Shown here piece by piece: positions 25,387 to 33,848 of a DNA stretch of 45,831 bases. Under the pieces are notes generated by a model that had not been told where the DNA came from, searched no databases, and was given only the letters and a program-made list of their open reading frames with translations. Positions within the stretch are counted from its first letter, which is position 1. Each line of letters begins with the position of its first letter. Origin of the DNA: an uncultured Eggerthellaceae bacterium (GTDB lineage: Bacteria > Actinomycetota > Coriobacteriia > Coriobacteriales > Eggerthellaceae); contig CAKUNS010000015.1 of the NCBI GenBank assembly GCA_934668515.1, positions 1 through 45,831 of the forward strand, written 5' to 3'. The translations under genes were made by a program, and so were the position numbers.

Positions 25387-26397
25387 CTACTTGAACTGCG
25401 GCGAAGCAAGCACCGTGGACGGATCGAGTCCCGCATCGACCGCGGCAATTATCTCCATCCAAGTATCAGGGTCGTCGTAGCAAATCCAAATACCATCAGA
25501 GCCACGATAGTCGCCACGGTAAGGACCTGTGCTTGAGTAGACAGTAAGCTGATCACGGTTCATAACGAAATTGAAGATCACCGATGACAACGCAGCATAA
25601 TCGATATTCGAGCTGCAATCATCGCGAAGATATGCAATGGCGTTACGAATCGAATCAACATCGTTCATCTGCGCGACCTTTTCGATGATCGCTGTTTCGA
25701 TGTTCCTGACGTTCAACTGCCTATAAGCATCCTGCTCACCCGGGTACTGCTTCCTAGCACGAGCAAGTGCCAGGGCCTCGTCACCCGTCAGCGTCTTCTC
25801 TTTTCCAGCAGAAACCTTGATATTCTCGCCTGTGGATGGATTGGAAACCGTGATATCACGATAAACATCGACAGTCACGCCACCCAAATCATCCACCAAC
25901 TTAGGAAATGTCAAAAAATCGACAATGATATAACCGGGGATGTCAATCCCCAGCAGCCTTTCTGCAGCGGCAACAACTTCATTCGGGTCGTTGCTTAGCA
26001 AGGAATCATTGATCTTACCCGTGCCATCAGGCATTCGGGTATCGCGGGGAATGGTGAGCAGCGTGATCGTGCTGGTGCTGCAATCGACGCGGACAAGCGT
26101 CATGATGTCGGAATGCTGATCGACCTGCGCATGGTCTGCCGCACGCCCTGTATACAAAGCCGTGCCCTTACGCGAATCCGACCCGATCAACAGAACATAA
26201 AATGGCTGATCAGTTGTTGGCGCAAACAGCTTGTGGTTCTGATGCTGAACTTGAGTATCGGCGGACCCATTGTCAAAGTTCCTGCAAACAACGTCAACAA
26301 GCAAGAGCGAAATGGCAACGAACAAAGAGAGGAAAATGAGAGCAAAAGCAGCGCGCTTGACCTGGCGTTCGTTCGCGGACGGAATCGCAACGCTCAT
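25387..26397 (-). CDS. LCP (LytR-CpsA-Psr) family glycopolymer transferase
   Basis: 336 residues. A short cytoplasmic tail and one membrane helix (about 16-36, FALIFLSLFVAISLLLVDVV) precede the LCP domain. Motifs are LLIGSDSRKG near 68, HSDIMTLVRVD near 93, TIPRDTRMPDGTGKIND near 114, and ARARKQYPGEQDAYRQ with the arginines known to matter in this family. It would join the exported polymer to peptidoglycan from the outer side. The start overlaps the tagO-like stop as ATGA, and it is the second gene of the cluster. This places it as the dedicated ligase of the alditol-phosphate polymer, separate from the two LCP proteins at 3.9-8.5 kb. Confidence 0.9.
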   Translation of the reverse strand: MSVAIPSANERQVKRAAFALIFLSLFVAISLLLVDVVCRNFDNGSADTQVQHQNHKLFAPTTDQPFYVLLIGSDSRKGTALYTGRAADHAQVDQHSDIMTLVRVDCSTSTITLLTIPRDTRMPDGTGKINDSLLSNDPNEVVAAAERLLGIDIPGYIIVDFLTFPKLVDDLGGVTVDVYRDITVSNPSTGENIKVSAGKEKTLTGDEALALARARKQYPGEQDAYRQLNVRNIETAIIEKVAQMNDVDSIRNAIAYLRDDCSSNIDYAALSSVIFNFVMNRDQLTVYSSTGPYRGDYRGSDGIWICYDDPDTWMEIIAAVDAGLDPSTVLASPQFK

Positions 26398-27527
26398 AAG
26401 CCCTCACTTTCGTCCAAAGGAACTCGGGCACCGCTCTTCCCGCTATTGTCGAAATGGTGCTTCAAAACCGGTTTGAACAAACCGAACTTCCAGACAATCA
26501 GAAAGACCACGAGCGCAAGGAAGAGCGAGACAGCAAACCGAGCAGCACCTGAAAAGCTCTCGATGGCCACGCCGGCAACCGCAAGCCCAGCCGTGCAAGA
26601 CCAAAGAACCGCGACGGTCCTACGTTGGCCAAGACCCGATTTCAACAGTTTATGGTGGATGTGATTGGCGTCGCCCTTACCGACCGGCTGGCCGGCGCGA
26701 AGGCGTCTAATGATCGCCGAAACTGTGTCTAAAACGGGCACGCCCGCTATAACAAGCGGAACGATCATGCTTACCACACCTTGAGTGCGTGCAACGCCGA
26801 TGATTGAAATGATGCCAAGCATAACTCCCAGCAAATGCGAGCCAGAGTCCCCCATGAAAATAGAAGCTGGAAAGAAATTGAATCGCAAGAAAGCAAGGCA
26901 AACAGCGATCAAAGAAACAATGACAAGAGCGGTAGTAAATGAGCCACGAGCGATAACCATGTAGAGCAACGAGCTCGAAACGATAGCGACGATACCCGCC
27001 GCAAGACCATCAAGGCCGTCAACAAGGTTGACGATGTTAACGAAAACCACCAGATACAGAACCGTTATGGGGATATCAGCCCACCCGAAGGTCAGATAGG
27101 TAGCCGACCCAAGAAGCCTGACACTTCCGATGGTTACGCCCGAGTATGCAACAACGGTAGCAGCGATGATCTGCCCGATAAGCTTCGTAAACGATTTCAG
27201 CTGTACAATGTCGTCAATCAAACCCACCGCGAACATCGCAGACACGCCCACAAACAAAAGACCGTAGTTGACCCCGGACAAGACATAAAGGTTAGACAAG
27301 TGCCAGCCAAACACACGGACGCCCAAAATAACCGTGAAGGCACCGGCGCACAAACCAAGATAGATAGCAATACCACCACAACGAGGAACAGGCTTGGTGT
27401 TCACTCGACGATTCCCTGGATAATCGATAGCCCCCAAAAGAATAGCAAGACGTTTCGAAACAGGCGTCATAATATAAGCGACGAAAAACGCCACCGCAAA
27501 GACAATGAAAGCCCATTCGATTTGCAT
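26394..27527 (-). CDS. tagO: TagO/WecA-type undecaprenyl-phosphate N-acetylaminosugar-1-phosphate transferase
   Basis: 377 residues with about ten membrane helices. It has the polyprenyl-phosphate sugar-1-phosphate transferase signatures in order: GLIDDIVQLKSFTK (metal-binding Asp pair), NIVNLVDGLDGLAAG, FMGDSGSHLLG and the HIHHKLLKSG loop with its histidines. Such enzymes start wall teichoic acid and related glycans by moving GlcNAc-1-phosphate to undecaprenyl phosphate. The TagO/WecA group is favoured over MraY because of the HIHHKL loop and the cluster. The ATG at 27527 has GAGGTG five bases before it; upstream in-frame codons have no such site. It is the first gene of a nine-gene cluster and diverges from a PAP2 gene. 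A palindrome-like GGAACG/CGTTCC at 27571-27591 is upstream. Symbol is by similarity of role. Confidence 0.88.
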   Translation of the reverse strand: MQIEWAFIVFAVAFFVAYIMTPVSKRLAILLGAIDYPGNRRVNTKPVPRCGGIAIYLGLCAGAFTVILGVRVFGWHLSNLYVLSGVNYGLLFVGVSAMFAVGLIDDIVQLKSFTKLIGQIIAATVVAYSGVTIGSVRLLGSATYLTFGWADIPITVLYLVVFVNIVNLVDGLDGLAAGIVAIVSSSLLYMVIARGSFTTALVIVSLIAVCLAFLRFNFFPASIFMGDSGSHLLGVMLGIISIIGVARTQGVVSMIVPLVIAGVPVLDTVSAIIRRLRAGQPVGKGDANHIHHKLLKSGLGQRRTVAVLWSCTAGLAVAGVAIESFSGAARFAVSLFLALVVFLIVWKFGLFKPVLKHHFDNSGKSGARVPLDESEGL

Positions 27528-27725
27528 TGCAACACCTCGCGCGGGGCCAACAACCCTCCGCGTCACGATCATGGAACGCTTGAGAGACGTTCCAGATTCT
27601 AATAAATCAATATTAATAGTACCATTTGGGTTGTATTTGCCACACCCATCCCAGCCATAAACCCATAACGGGAACAATCCAAGCGTTTTAACGGCAGCTA
27701 ACGCCCAGTTCAAACGAAGGCAAGC

Positions 27726-28259
27726 ATGACGAACTCCAACCCCAAGCCCACATACCCAGCCTGGTACGCGCGCGTATCTGCGCCGTTTCGCGGCAACCCA
27801 GACGCACCGCGCATCCTGAACGCGCTAGACAAGGGGCTTGTCGGCATCATCGCCCTTGCCTACATCGGCACGATTGTCTGGCTAGCATTCCTTGCCGCAA
27901 CCACCGGCGACACCCGCATCGGGAAAGCGTTCCTGGTGCCCGCTGTCTCATTCGTTTTGGTCAGCCTTTTTCGCAAAGCCGCCAACGCGCCGCGCCCCTA
28001 CGAGGTTTTCGACATCGACCCCCTTATCAAAAAGGACACGCACGGCAAGTCCTTCCCCAGCCGACACCTGTTCAGCGCCGCAATCATCGCTTTCGCGCTG
28101 TGGTGGGTGAACCCCGTTTTCGGCCCCATCGCCCTAATCGCCTGCGCCGTCGTCGGCTTCTGCCGCATCGTCGGCGGCGTCCATTTCCCCCGCGATATCG
28201 CAGGCGCTTTCGTTTTCGCGATCATTTTCGCCCTGATCGGGTTTATCCTTATACCTTAG
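27726..28259 (+). CDS. PAP2 superfamily phosphatase
   Basis: 177 residues with about four to five membrane helices. The three phosphatase motifs are present: RKAANAPRP (an Arg in place of the usual first Lys), FPSRH near 112 and CRIVGGVHFPRD (Cys in place of the usual Ser) near 147. Enzymes of this type remove phosphate from lipid pyrophosphates such as undecaprenyl-PP. GAAGG precedes the ATG. It faces away from the tagO-like gene with under 200 bp between starts, so recycling of the lipid carrier used by the polymer cluster is a reasonable guess. Phosphatidylglycerophosphate or another lipid could also be the substrate. Confidence 0.82.
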   Translation: MTNSNPKPTYPAWYARVSAPFRGNPDAPRILNALDKGLVGIIALAYIGTIVWLAFLAATTGDTRIGKAFLVPAVSFVLVSLFRKAANAPRPYEVFDIDPLIKKDTHGKSFPSRHLFSAAIIAFALWWVNPVFGPIALIACAVVGFCRIVGGVHFPRDIAGAFVFAIIFALIGFILIP

Positions 28260-28340
28260 GGAGAGAGTGAGGGACCCTGTGCAACGGGTCGCGGTTTCCG
28301 CGCAACGGACTGCGACCCTGCGCAGGACTAGGGAGGAACC

Positions 28341-29414
28341 ATGAAAATCGCTACCCTTGGCAGAACCGGCATCATCACGCCCGCCAACGGATTCGGGGCC
28401 CTCCCCATTCAACGCGTCGACGACGAAACCGCCGTTTCCATCTTGCGCAACGCCTGGGAAGGCGGCATGACGTTCTTCGACACCGCTCGCGCGTACAGCG
28501 ACAGCGAGCACAAGCTTGGCTTGGCCTTCGGCAACTGGGGCGAACCCGATCCGGCCGACCCCAACGGTTGGCGTGGCCCGAAGCGCGAGGATATCTTCAT
28601 TGCCACCAAAACCATGGCGAAGACCCCCGACAAGTTCTGGGACGACCTTGAAACCTCGCTGACCGAGCTGAAAACCAACTACGTCGACATCTACCAGTTC
28701 CACAACCCCGCGCAGTGCTACCGCCCCGGCGACGGCACCAGCATGTACGAAGCCATGCTAGAGGCAAAGGCGCAGGGGAAAATCCACTTCATCTCGGTTA
28801 CCGCGCACCGCATTGGCGTGGCCGAGGAAGAGGTTGCCTCGGGCTTGTACGACACCATGCAGTACCCGCTGAACTATCTGTCCACGCAGCGAGAGCTTGA
28901 CCTGCTGCAGAAGTGCATCGACGCCGACATGGGCTTCCTTGGCATGAAGGGCATGTCGGGCGGCCTTATCTCGAACTCGCGCGCAATGATGGCGTACGTG
29001 GCAAACCTAGACAACTACGTTCCCATTTGGGGAATCCAGCGCCAAAGCGAGCTTGACGAGTGGCTTTCGTACATGCACGACACGCCCGAAATGACGCCCG
29101 AGATCGAGGAATTCATCCAGCGCGAACGCACCGAACTGCAGGGCGACTTCTGCCGCGCGTGCGGTTACTGCATGCCCTGCCCCGTTGGCATCAAGATCAA
29201 CCAATGCGCGCGCATTTCGCTGATGCTACGCCGTGCGCCCTCGGCAAGCTGGCTCACCGACGAATGGCAAGCCGAAATGGCGAAGATCGACGACTGCCTG
29301 AACTGCGGGCAATGCTCGGCGAAATGCCCTTACGAGCTAGACACCCCCCGTTTGCTGCGCGACAACTACGCCGACTACAAGCGCGTTCTTGCCGGCGAAA
29401 CGAAGGTTGACTAG
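28341..29414 (+). CDS. Aldo/keto reductase with C-terminal ferredoxin-like 4Fe-4S motifs
   Basis: 357 residues. The barrel part shows FFDTARAYSDSEHKLG (Asp and Tyr of the active site), a TKTM segment with the catalytic Lys and YQFHNP with the His, all of the aldo/keto reductase pattern. The last 90 residues contain two cysteine clusters: CRACGYCMPCPVGI near 271 and CLNCGQCSAKCPYEL near 319, as in ferredoxin-type domains. This fusion is common in anaerobes and suggests electrons come from a low-potential carrier as well as, or instead of, NAD(P)H. The ATG has GGAGG seven bases upstream. It stands alone on the plus strand, converging with the FNT gene. Natural substrate unknown. Confidence 0.88.
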   Translation: MKIATLGRTGIITPANGFGALPIQRVDDETAVSILRNAWEGGMTFFDTARAYSDSEHKLGLAFGNWGEPDPADPNGWRGPKREDIFIATKTMAKTPDKFWDDLETSLTELKTNYVDIYQFHNPAQCYRPGDGTSMYEAMLEAKAQGKIHFISVTAHRIGVAEEEVASGLYDTMQYPLNYLSTQRELDLLQKCIDADMGFLGMKGMSGGLISNSRAMMAYVANLDNYVPIWGIQRQSELDEWLSYMHDTPEMTPEIEEFIQRERTELQGDFCRACGYCMPCPVGIKINQCARISLMLRRAPSASWLTDEWQAEMAKIDDCLNCGQCSAKCPYELDTPRLLRDNYADYKRVLAGETKVD

Positions 29415-29486
29415 CTCGCAGGCTCGAACCCAACTCGACCACCGCGCAGTGGCGTTAGCAGCCGCTACGCGCTTGCCAGCCGGCCC

Positions 29487-30329
29487 CTACGAGCGTTTCG
29501 CGTACGAAAGCCAATACAGCAGGCCCACGAACACGGCGCCGCCGACGATGTTCCCCAAGGTGGCCGCGCTGATGTTGAACAGCGCACCGGCAAGGTTGAC
29601 CGTCGTAGCTGCAGCGCCCGCCTGCGCGCCGCCCGTCGCCAGTGTGACAATGCCCAGCGGCAAGAAGTACATGTTCGCGATGCAGTGCTCGAAACCGCAG
29701 GCCACGAACGCCATAACCGGGATCATGGTGGTGAACACCTTGTCGATGACGGTGCGGCCGGCGAAACCCATCCACACCGCAAGGCACACCAGCACGTTGC
29801 ACAGAATGCCACGGAAGAAGATGACGCCCCAATCAAGGCCAATCTTCGCCGCCGCAACGCTGACGATGGTCTGCCCCACCGCACCCGAGTTCATTGCGGC
29901 GATGTTCGCGCCGGTCATCAGTGCAACCATCAAAAGCGATCCAGCCATATTGCCGAAATAGACGATGACCCAGTTCTTCGCCAGCGCACCCCACGAGATC
30001 TTGCGCGAACATGCCGCGCATACCATCAGGGAGTTTCCAGTGAACAACTCCGCGCCCGCCACGATAACGCACAGCAGGCCCAGCGAGAATGAGATGCCGC
30101 CAAGCAGCTGAGACGGCGCGAAGCCAAGCGTTGCGTCGGACTTCACGAACAGCATGAGCGTGGCGCCCAGGGCGATTTCCATGCCCGCGATGACAGACAA
30201 GACGAAGCACCGCGCGTTGGTCTGCTTCGTTTTGGCGATGGCCACCGACTCGGCCTGCGCCTCAAGCGCCGCACCCGAGCGGCAATCGACAACGGGGGTT
30301 GCACCGGCATTGCCGGTCTGCACTGCCAT
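29487..30329 (-). CDS. Formate/nitrite transporter (FNT) family channel
   Basis: 280 residues with six membrane helices, the standard FNT size. Family stretches are AGAELFTGNSLMV near 97, NWVIVYFGNMAGS near 123, the central ILCNVLVCLAVWMGF and FEHCIANMYFLPLG near 219, which holds the pore histidine. FNT proteins conduct formate, nitrite, hydrosulfide or other small anions; the sequence does not tell which, and no formate-lyase or nitrite reductase gene is nearby. The start overlaps the ROK kinase stop by one base (TAATG), so translation is coupled to an upstream sugar kinase, an uncommon pairing. The N-terminal 30 residues are not membrane-bound. Confidence 0.88.
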   Translation of the reverse strand: MAVQTGNAGATPVVDCRSGAALEAQAESVAIAKTKQTNARCFVLSVIAGMEIALGATLMLFVKSDATLGFAPSQLLGGISFSLGLLCVIVAGAELFTGNSLMVCAACSRKISWGALAKNWVIVYFGNMAGSLLMVALMTGANIAAMNSGAVGQTIVSVAAAKIGLDWGVIFFRGILCNVLVCLAVWMGFAGRTVIDKVFTTMIPVMAFVACGFEHCIANMYFLPLGIVTLATGGAQAGAAATTVNLAGALFNISAATLGNIVGGAVFVGLLYWLSYAKRS

Positions 30330-31315
30330 TACAGGCCCATCCCGAACAGATTGTCGAACGGGTCAAGCGACTCGCTCATCATTTGGACGTAGCGAACCAC
30401 GCCGACCATGCCGGCGATGTTGCCAAGCGTCGCCACGCGAATCTGCGTGTCGGCGCAGGTGGAAAGGCAGTTCTTACGGTAAGTTCCCTGAAGCGCGGGA
30501 AGGAACAGATCGGCTGCTCCCGCAACGCCGCCACCAAGCAGAATGACGTCGGCATCAACCACGCAGGTGGCCTGCGCAAGCGCGTAGCCAAGCTTGTCGG
30601 TGAAGATGTCGACGGCATAGATGGCGCGGGGATCGCCTTCGCGATATGCCTCGAACACCGACAGCGCGTCGGTGTCGTTTTGCGGTACGTGTTTGCTGGT
30701 TCCAACGATGCCGTTTGCCTCAGCCTCGCGGAAATTGGCGACAATACCGCGCGACGATGCGTACTGCTCGACGCAACCACGGCGACCGCACTGGCACTGG
30801 CGGCCGTCGGGGACGATGGTCATATGACCGATCTCGCCTGCGCCGCCGTGGCCCTGAACAACGCGACCGTCGGCGACGATGCCGGCGCCGATTCCCGCAC
30901 CGATGGTGACGAGCATCGCGCTTTGAGCACCCGATGCCGCACCGCGCCACATTTCTCCAAGAGCTGCGGCGTTAGCGTCGTTGATGCACTCGAACGGGGT
31001 ATCCTCGAACTCGCTGCGAATAACGTTCAGAAGCGTGGGCCAATCAGCCTTGACGTTGGGGGTAAGCTGCGGGATGCCGTTCACGACAATGCCGGGGGCA
31101 GCCAAACCCACGCCGGCAAGCTCGGAAGCATACACGCCCGTACTGTGGACGAAGTCGATGATTTGCGCGATGTACTGACGGCACTGAGCCTCGGTTTGCA
31201 GCTCGGGCAACGAGAAACGCGTTTTGCCGATGAGGTCGCCCGATGCGTCGACGACACCCACTTTCGTCGAGGTGCCTCCGATGTCGATTCCTAGGTACAT
31301 GGCGTTCAAATCCAT
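30329..31315 (-). CDS. ROK family sugar kinase (glucokinase-like)
   Basis: 328 residues. ATP-binding loop GIDIGGTSTKVGVVD near 9-23, the ROK sugar/zinc signature GEIGHMTIVPDG followed by the zinc cluster CQCGRRGCVEQ near 170-180, and catalytic Asp in NDANAAALGE near 110. These features point to a glucokinase or related hexose kinase rather than a ROK repressor, because there is no N-terminal helix-turn-helix. It would phosphorylate glucose or a similar sugar in the cytoplasm. The ATG at 31315 has GGGGG upstream. It is the first gene of a two-gene unit with the FNT channel. Confidence 0.9.
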   Translation of the reverse strand: MDLNAMYLGIDIGGTSTKVGVVDASGDLIGKTRFSLPELQTEAQCRQYIAQIIDFVHSTGVYASELAGVGLAAPGIVVNGIPQLTPNVKADWPTLLNVIRSEFEDTPFECINDANAAALGEMWRGAASGAQSAMLVTIGAGIGAGIVADGRVVQGHGGAGEIGHMTIVPDGRQCQCGRRGCVEQYASSRGIVANFREAEANGIVGTSKHVPQNDTDALSVFEAYREGDPRAIYAVDIFTDKLGYALAQATCVVDADVILLGGGVAGAADLFLPALQGTYRKNCLSTCADTQIRVATLGNIAGMVGVVRYVQMMSESLDPFDNLFGMGL

Positions 31316-31727
31316 GACATCCCCCGCTTCACTTGATTTGACTGACGTGCGCGATTCGTGTCGGCTGCTTGCTGGCTTGCACGTGAACCGCGCTGCCGAG
31401 CGATATGACGGGTGCGAAACGCAGCACGCGATTGCCGACTACGCGGCGGACGCCAGGCAGCGGCCAGCCAGATAGCAGCCGCACAGCGGACATCGCGCCC
31501 AGCCGCGATCGAAGACTTGTTAGCTTGTAACTCTGAGGGGGATTCTAGCAGCGAGGCCAAAGCGCAACGGGACGCGATGGTGTTCGGGGCGTCCTTGCCC
31601 GCCGACGGTCAACGACGGAAAGCCCGCACGGCTCCCGGGCTAGCTTGCGCTCCTCCGCTCGGCGCGCACGTTCGCGTATTCCGCCTCGCGAAGCAAGGCA
31701 CCTCGCTATGCCTTACGGCAAAAAGAA
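31316..31727. other. GC-rich intergenic region
   Basis: About 410 bp between the ROK kinase start and a tRNA terminator. It has several open frames but none with a ribosome binding site and sensible motifs. A TAGAAT box on the minus strand near 31541-31546 could belong to a promoter of the kinase operon, with no clear -35 partner. I see nothing else in it. Confidence 0.35.
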
Positions 31728-31760
31728 AGGTCGGATGGCTGACAAGCAACCCTCCGACCT
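31728..31760 (-). terminator. Terminator of tRNA-Thr
   Basis: AGGTCGGA (31728-31735) and its complement (31753-31760) form an 8-bp stem. On the minus strand the stem is followed by TTCTTTTTG. It starts ten bases after the tRNA CCA end. Confidence 0.75.
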
Positions 31761-31769
31761 GATGTTTTG

Positions 31770-31844
31770 TGGAGCCAGTGACAGGAATCGAACCCGCAAC
31801 CCACTGATTACAAATCAGTTGCTCTACCGTTGAGCCACACTGGC
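31770..31844 (-). tRNA. tRNA-Thr (anticodon UGU)
   Basis: The minus strand folds as a complete 75-base tRNA: acceptor GCCAGTG with CACTGGC, D arm GCTC/GAGC, anticodon arm CTGAT TTGTAAT CAG-type with anticodon TGT, T arm with GGTTCGATT, discriminator T and encoded CCA. Read by eye; not run through a tRNA finder. Confidence 0.95.
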
Positions 31845-31857
31845 ATTGCGTTCGGTC

Positions 31858-31886
31858 ATTTTACGATAAGAGCCCTGCCCTGTCGA
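31858..31886 (-). promoter_or_regulatory. Promoter of tRNA-Thr
   Basis: On the minus strand a -35 box TCGACA (31881-31886) and a -10 box TAAAAT (31858-31863) are separated by 17 bases, 13 bases upstream of the tRNA 5' end. Both boxes are close to the sigma-70 consensus. Confidence 0.7.
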
Positions 31887-31918
31887 ACCAAATGACCGCG
31901 AACATCACGGTTTGAACG

Positions 31919-32599
31919 CTATTTCACACCGTACTGCTCGTAGTACTTGTCCAAAGCAGCCTTGATTTCATCGTCGATGACGACACGCCCGCCAACCTCG
32001 TGGTTGTACAGATGCTCAGTGACCTCGGCCATGCTAACGATAGAGGCAACGGGGAAACCGTACTTCTCCTGAACTTCCTGCTGAGCGGTAACGACGCCGC
32101 CCTTGCCAACCTCCATGCGGTTCAGGCTGACGATAAGGCCCTTGACATCGACATCGGCGGCGCCCTTCAGAATGGGATACGTTTCGTCGATGGACTTGCC
32201 CGACGTGGTGACGTCCTCAACCATGACAACCTTGTCGCCATCATGAAGCTCGCTGCCAAGCAGGTTGCCCTTGTCGGCGCCGTGATCCTTTACTTCCTTG
32301 CGGTTGGAGCAATAACGCGCCTCTTTGCCGTAAAGCTCGTTCAAAGCCATGCAGGTGATGACAGCCAGCGGAATGCCCTTGTAAGCCGGGCCGAACACAA
32401 TGTCGAAGTCCAGGCCGAAGTTGTCATGGATCGCACGGGCATAGTAAAGGCCCAAACGATGAAGCTGCTCGCCGGTAACGTATGCGCCGGCATTCATGAA
32501 GAAGGGCGACTGACGACCGCTCTTCAGCGTGAACTCGCCGAACTTCAAAACATCGCTTTCGACCATGAACTCGATGAACTCTTGTTTGTAGTCTTCCAC
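31919..32599 (-). CDS. pyrE: Orotate phosphoribosyltransferase
   Basis: 226 residues, the family size. It converts orotate and PRPP to orotidine-5'-phosphate in pyrimidine synthesis. The PRPP-binding loop is VVMVEDVTTSGKS near 124-136, preceded by FGPAYKGIPLA for pyrophosphate and substrate contact, with FTLKSGRQSPFF at the N-terminus, as in bacterial PyrE. The start is GTG at 32599, with AAGGGA five bases upstream. It stands alone rather than in a pyr operon. An 18-bp palindrome lies about 50 bp upstream. Confidence 0.95.
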   Translation of the reverse strand: MEDYKQEFIEFMVESDVLKFGEFTLKSGRQSPFFMNAGAYVTGEQLHRLGLYYARAIHDNFGLDFDIVFGPAYKGIPLAVITCMALNELYGKEARYCSNRKEVKDHGADKGNLLGSELHDGDKVVMVEDVTTSGKSIDETYPILKGAADVDVKGLIVSLNRMEVGKGGVVTAQQEVQEKYGFPVASIVSMAEVTEHLYNHEVGGRVVIDDEIKAALDKYYEQYGVK

Positions 32600-32647
32600 C
32601 GCAGTCCCTTCCTGTTGTTGGATTCACTTCATTTTGTCAATGATACT

Positions 32648-32665
32648 CCAACACAACAGTGTTGG
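32648..32665. repeat. 18-bp palindrome upstream of pyrE
   Basis: CCAACAC (32648-32654) and GTGTTGG (32659-32665) flank AACA. On the minus strand a TATCAT and a TTGACA box lie immediately downstream, so this could be an operator of pyrE, or a small hairpin in its leader. Several further GTTGG-containing pieces follow up to 32790 without an obvious repeat unit. Confidence 0.45.
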
Positions 32666-32817
32666 GCCCGTGTTTCGGCGTCGTTGGATTTGCGTTTGAA
32701 TTTACTGGAGCGGCGATGGACTGCAGCGAACCCGCACCTCGATCTTGTTGGGTTCACGCTTGATATGCGTTGAGCCCATGTTTGATCAGCGAAAGGTTTT
32801 GACGGCAGAATGATAAG

Positions 32818-33630
32818 TTAATCGCGGCGGTTCATGAACTTGTCGAAGTAATCGCGCAGCTCTTTGAGCTGCCCTTCAACCACATGATCGGGCGCACCCG
32901 CCTCGCCGAAGTACTCGGGATCGCGAAGCATCCTGCGACGTTCAAGCGCTTCAACGCAGAAATCGTAAAGAGCATGGGCGATGACAACCGACAGCAGGCT
33001 TCCCGTGACAAGGAACACCGCGCCGAACGCGAATGCGTAGCTGAACACCACAATGCGCTCCCACGAACGCTCATACTGGCCATGAGCAGACGTGAACACG
33101 AACGAGGTGATAAGAACGGAAGCAACCATTCCGAACGTCGGCTCGGTCACCCACCCAAGAGTCAAGGCAAGAAAACTGATCAAGGCGTAACGGAACAAGA
33201 ACTCCTCCGCAAAACCCGCAACCGAAGCGGTAACGGCACGCGAAGCCAAACTCATGCGCGGGAGCTCGCCGTTGATACCCGAACGCATCTCTCTTACATC
33301 GTCGCGATACTTCTGCGAGCGCTTCCACAAAATCTTGTCGGCGACGATCTCATTCACCAAGATGAAGAAAGCCGGCAAACCAACTGCGGCAACAGCAGCG
33401 ACAACGGGCATACGGCCAAGCGTCATTGCCTGTCCGAATTCGTATGCCCAACCAAATTGAAGAACGGACCAGAACCAATCACCCGTGCGTAAGCCGGTAA
33501 ACACTATCGAAAAGACAATGCCAAGAATGATGAACATCGCCCCTGAACCCAGAAGCTCGTTCACCAGCAGGTTTTCCTCATGTTCGGACAGGGGATATTT
33601 TTCCTCGACGCTCACTCGTTCTCGCTTCAT
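32818..33630 (-). CDS. CPBP family intramembrane metalloprotease
   Basis: 270 residues with about seven to eight membrane helices. It has the CAAX-protease/bacteriocin-processing signatures: GFAEEFLFR (EExxxR) near 140, SFVFTSAHGQ (FxxxH) near 178 and IAHALYDF (HxxxD) near 226, the presumed metal ligands. Bacterial members serve in peptide export, bacteriocin self-immunity or membrane protein control; no bacteriocin gene is visible here. The ATG at 33630 has no clear ribosome binding site, so the start is uncertain. It diverges from murI. Confidence 0.85.
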   Translation of the reverse strand: MKRERVSVEEKYPLSEHEENLLVNELLGSGAMFIILGIVFSIVFTGLRTGDWFWSVLQFGWAYEFGQAMTLGRMPVVAAVAAVGLPAFFILVNEIVADKILWKRSQKYRDDVREMRSGINGELPRMSLASRAVTASVAGFAEEFLFRYALISFLALTLGWVTEPTFGMVASVLITSFVFTSAHGQYERSWERIVVFSYAFAFGAVFLVTGSLLSVVIAHALYDFCVEALERRRMLRDPEYFGEAGAPDHVVEGQLKELRDYFDKFMNRRD

Positions 33631-33671
33631 TTCAATGATTGTTTAAGTCGCATTAGGTTTTGCATCGCATC

Positions 33672-33737
33672 AGTTTAAAACATGCGAGTAACGCGTTTGT
33701 TGGAAAGCAGACACTTGCAAGCAATCTGTTTTAAACT
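33672..33737. repeat. 10-bp inverted repeat in the CPBP-murI divergent promoter region
   Basis: AGTTTAAAAC (33672-33681) and its exact reverse complement GTTTTAAACT (33728-33737) are 46 bases apart. The right arm touches a possible murI promoter (TTGCAA at 33715-33720, TAGAGT at 33737-33742, 16-base spacer). The arrangement would suit one regulator binding both divergent promoters. Confidence 0.45.
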
Positions 33738-33743
33738 AGAGTG

Positions 33744-33848
33744 ATGCTAATGGCGGTTCCGTTGGAGCCGCGTTGGGGCGATGATGGCCGACGACCATGG
33801 TACCGTTGGAAAGCCGCAACACCGCCAGGCAGCCACAAAGCTGCCTAA
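33744..33848 (+). other. Possible 34-residue leader ORF or structured RNA leader of murI
   Basis: Between the probable promoter and murI lie about 160 transcribed bases. They contain a complete small frame starting ATG CTA ATG whose translation is Trp/Pro/Arg-rich (for example RWGDDGRRPWYRW), but it has no clear ribosome binding site. The same stretch has pairing potential, such as GGCAGC/GCTGCC at 33829-33844. Either a leader peptide, a structured RNA, or neither. Confidence 0.25.

Noticed and set aside
32660..32815. GTTGG-containing repeats upstream of pyrE considered as a repeat array
   Set aside because: The copies share only short words, with irregular spacing; only the 18-bp palindrome is exact.
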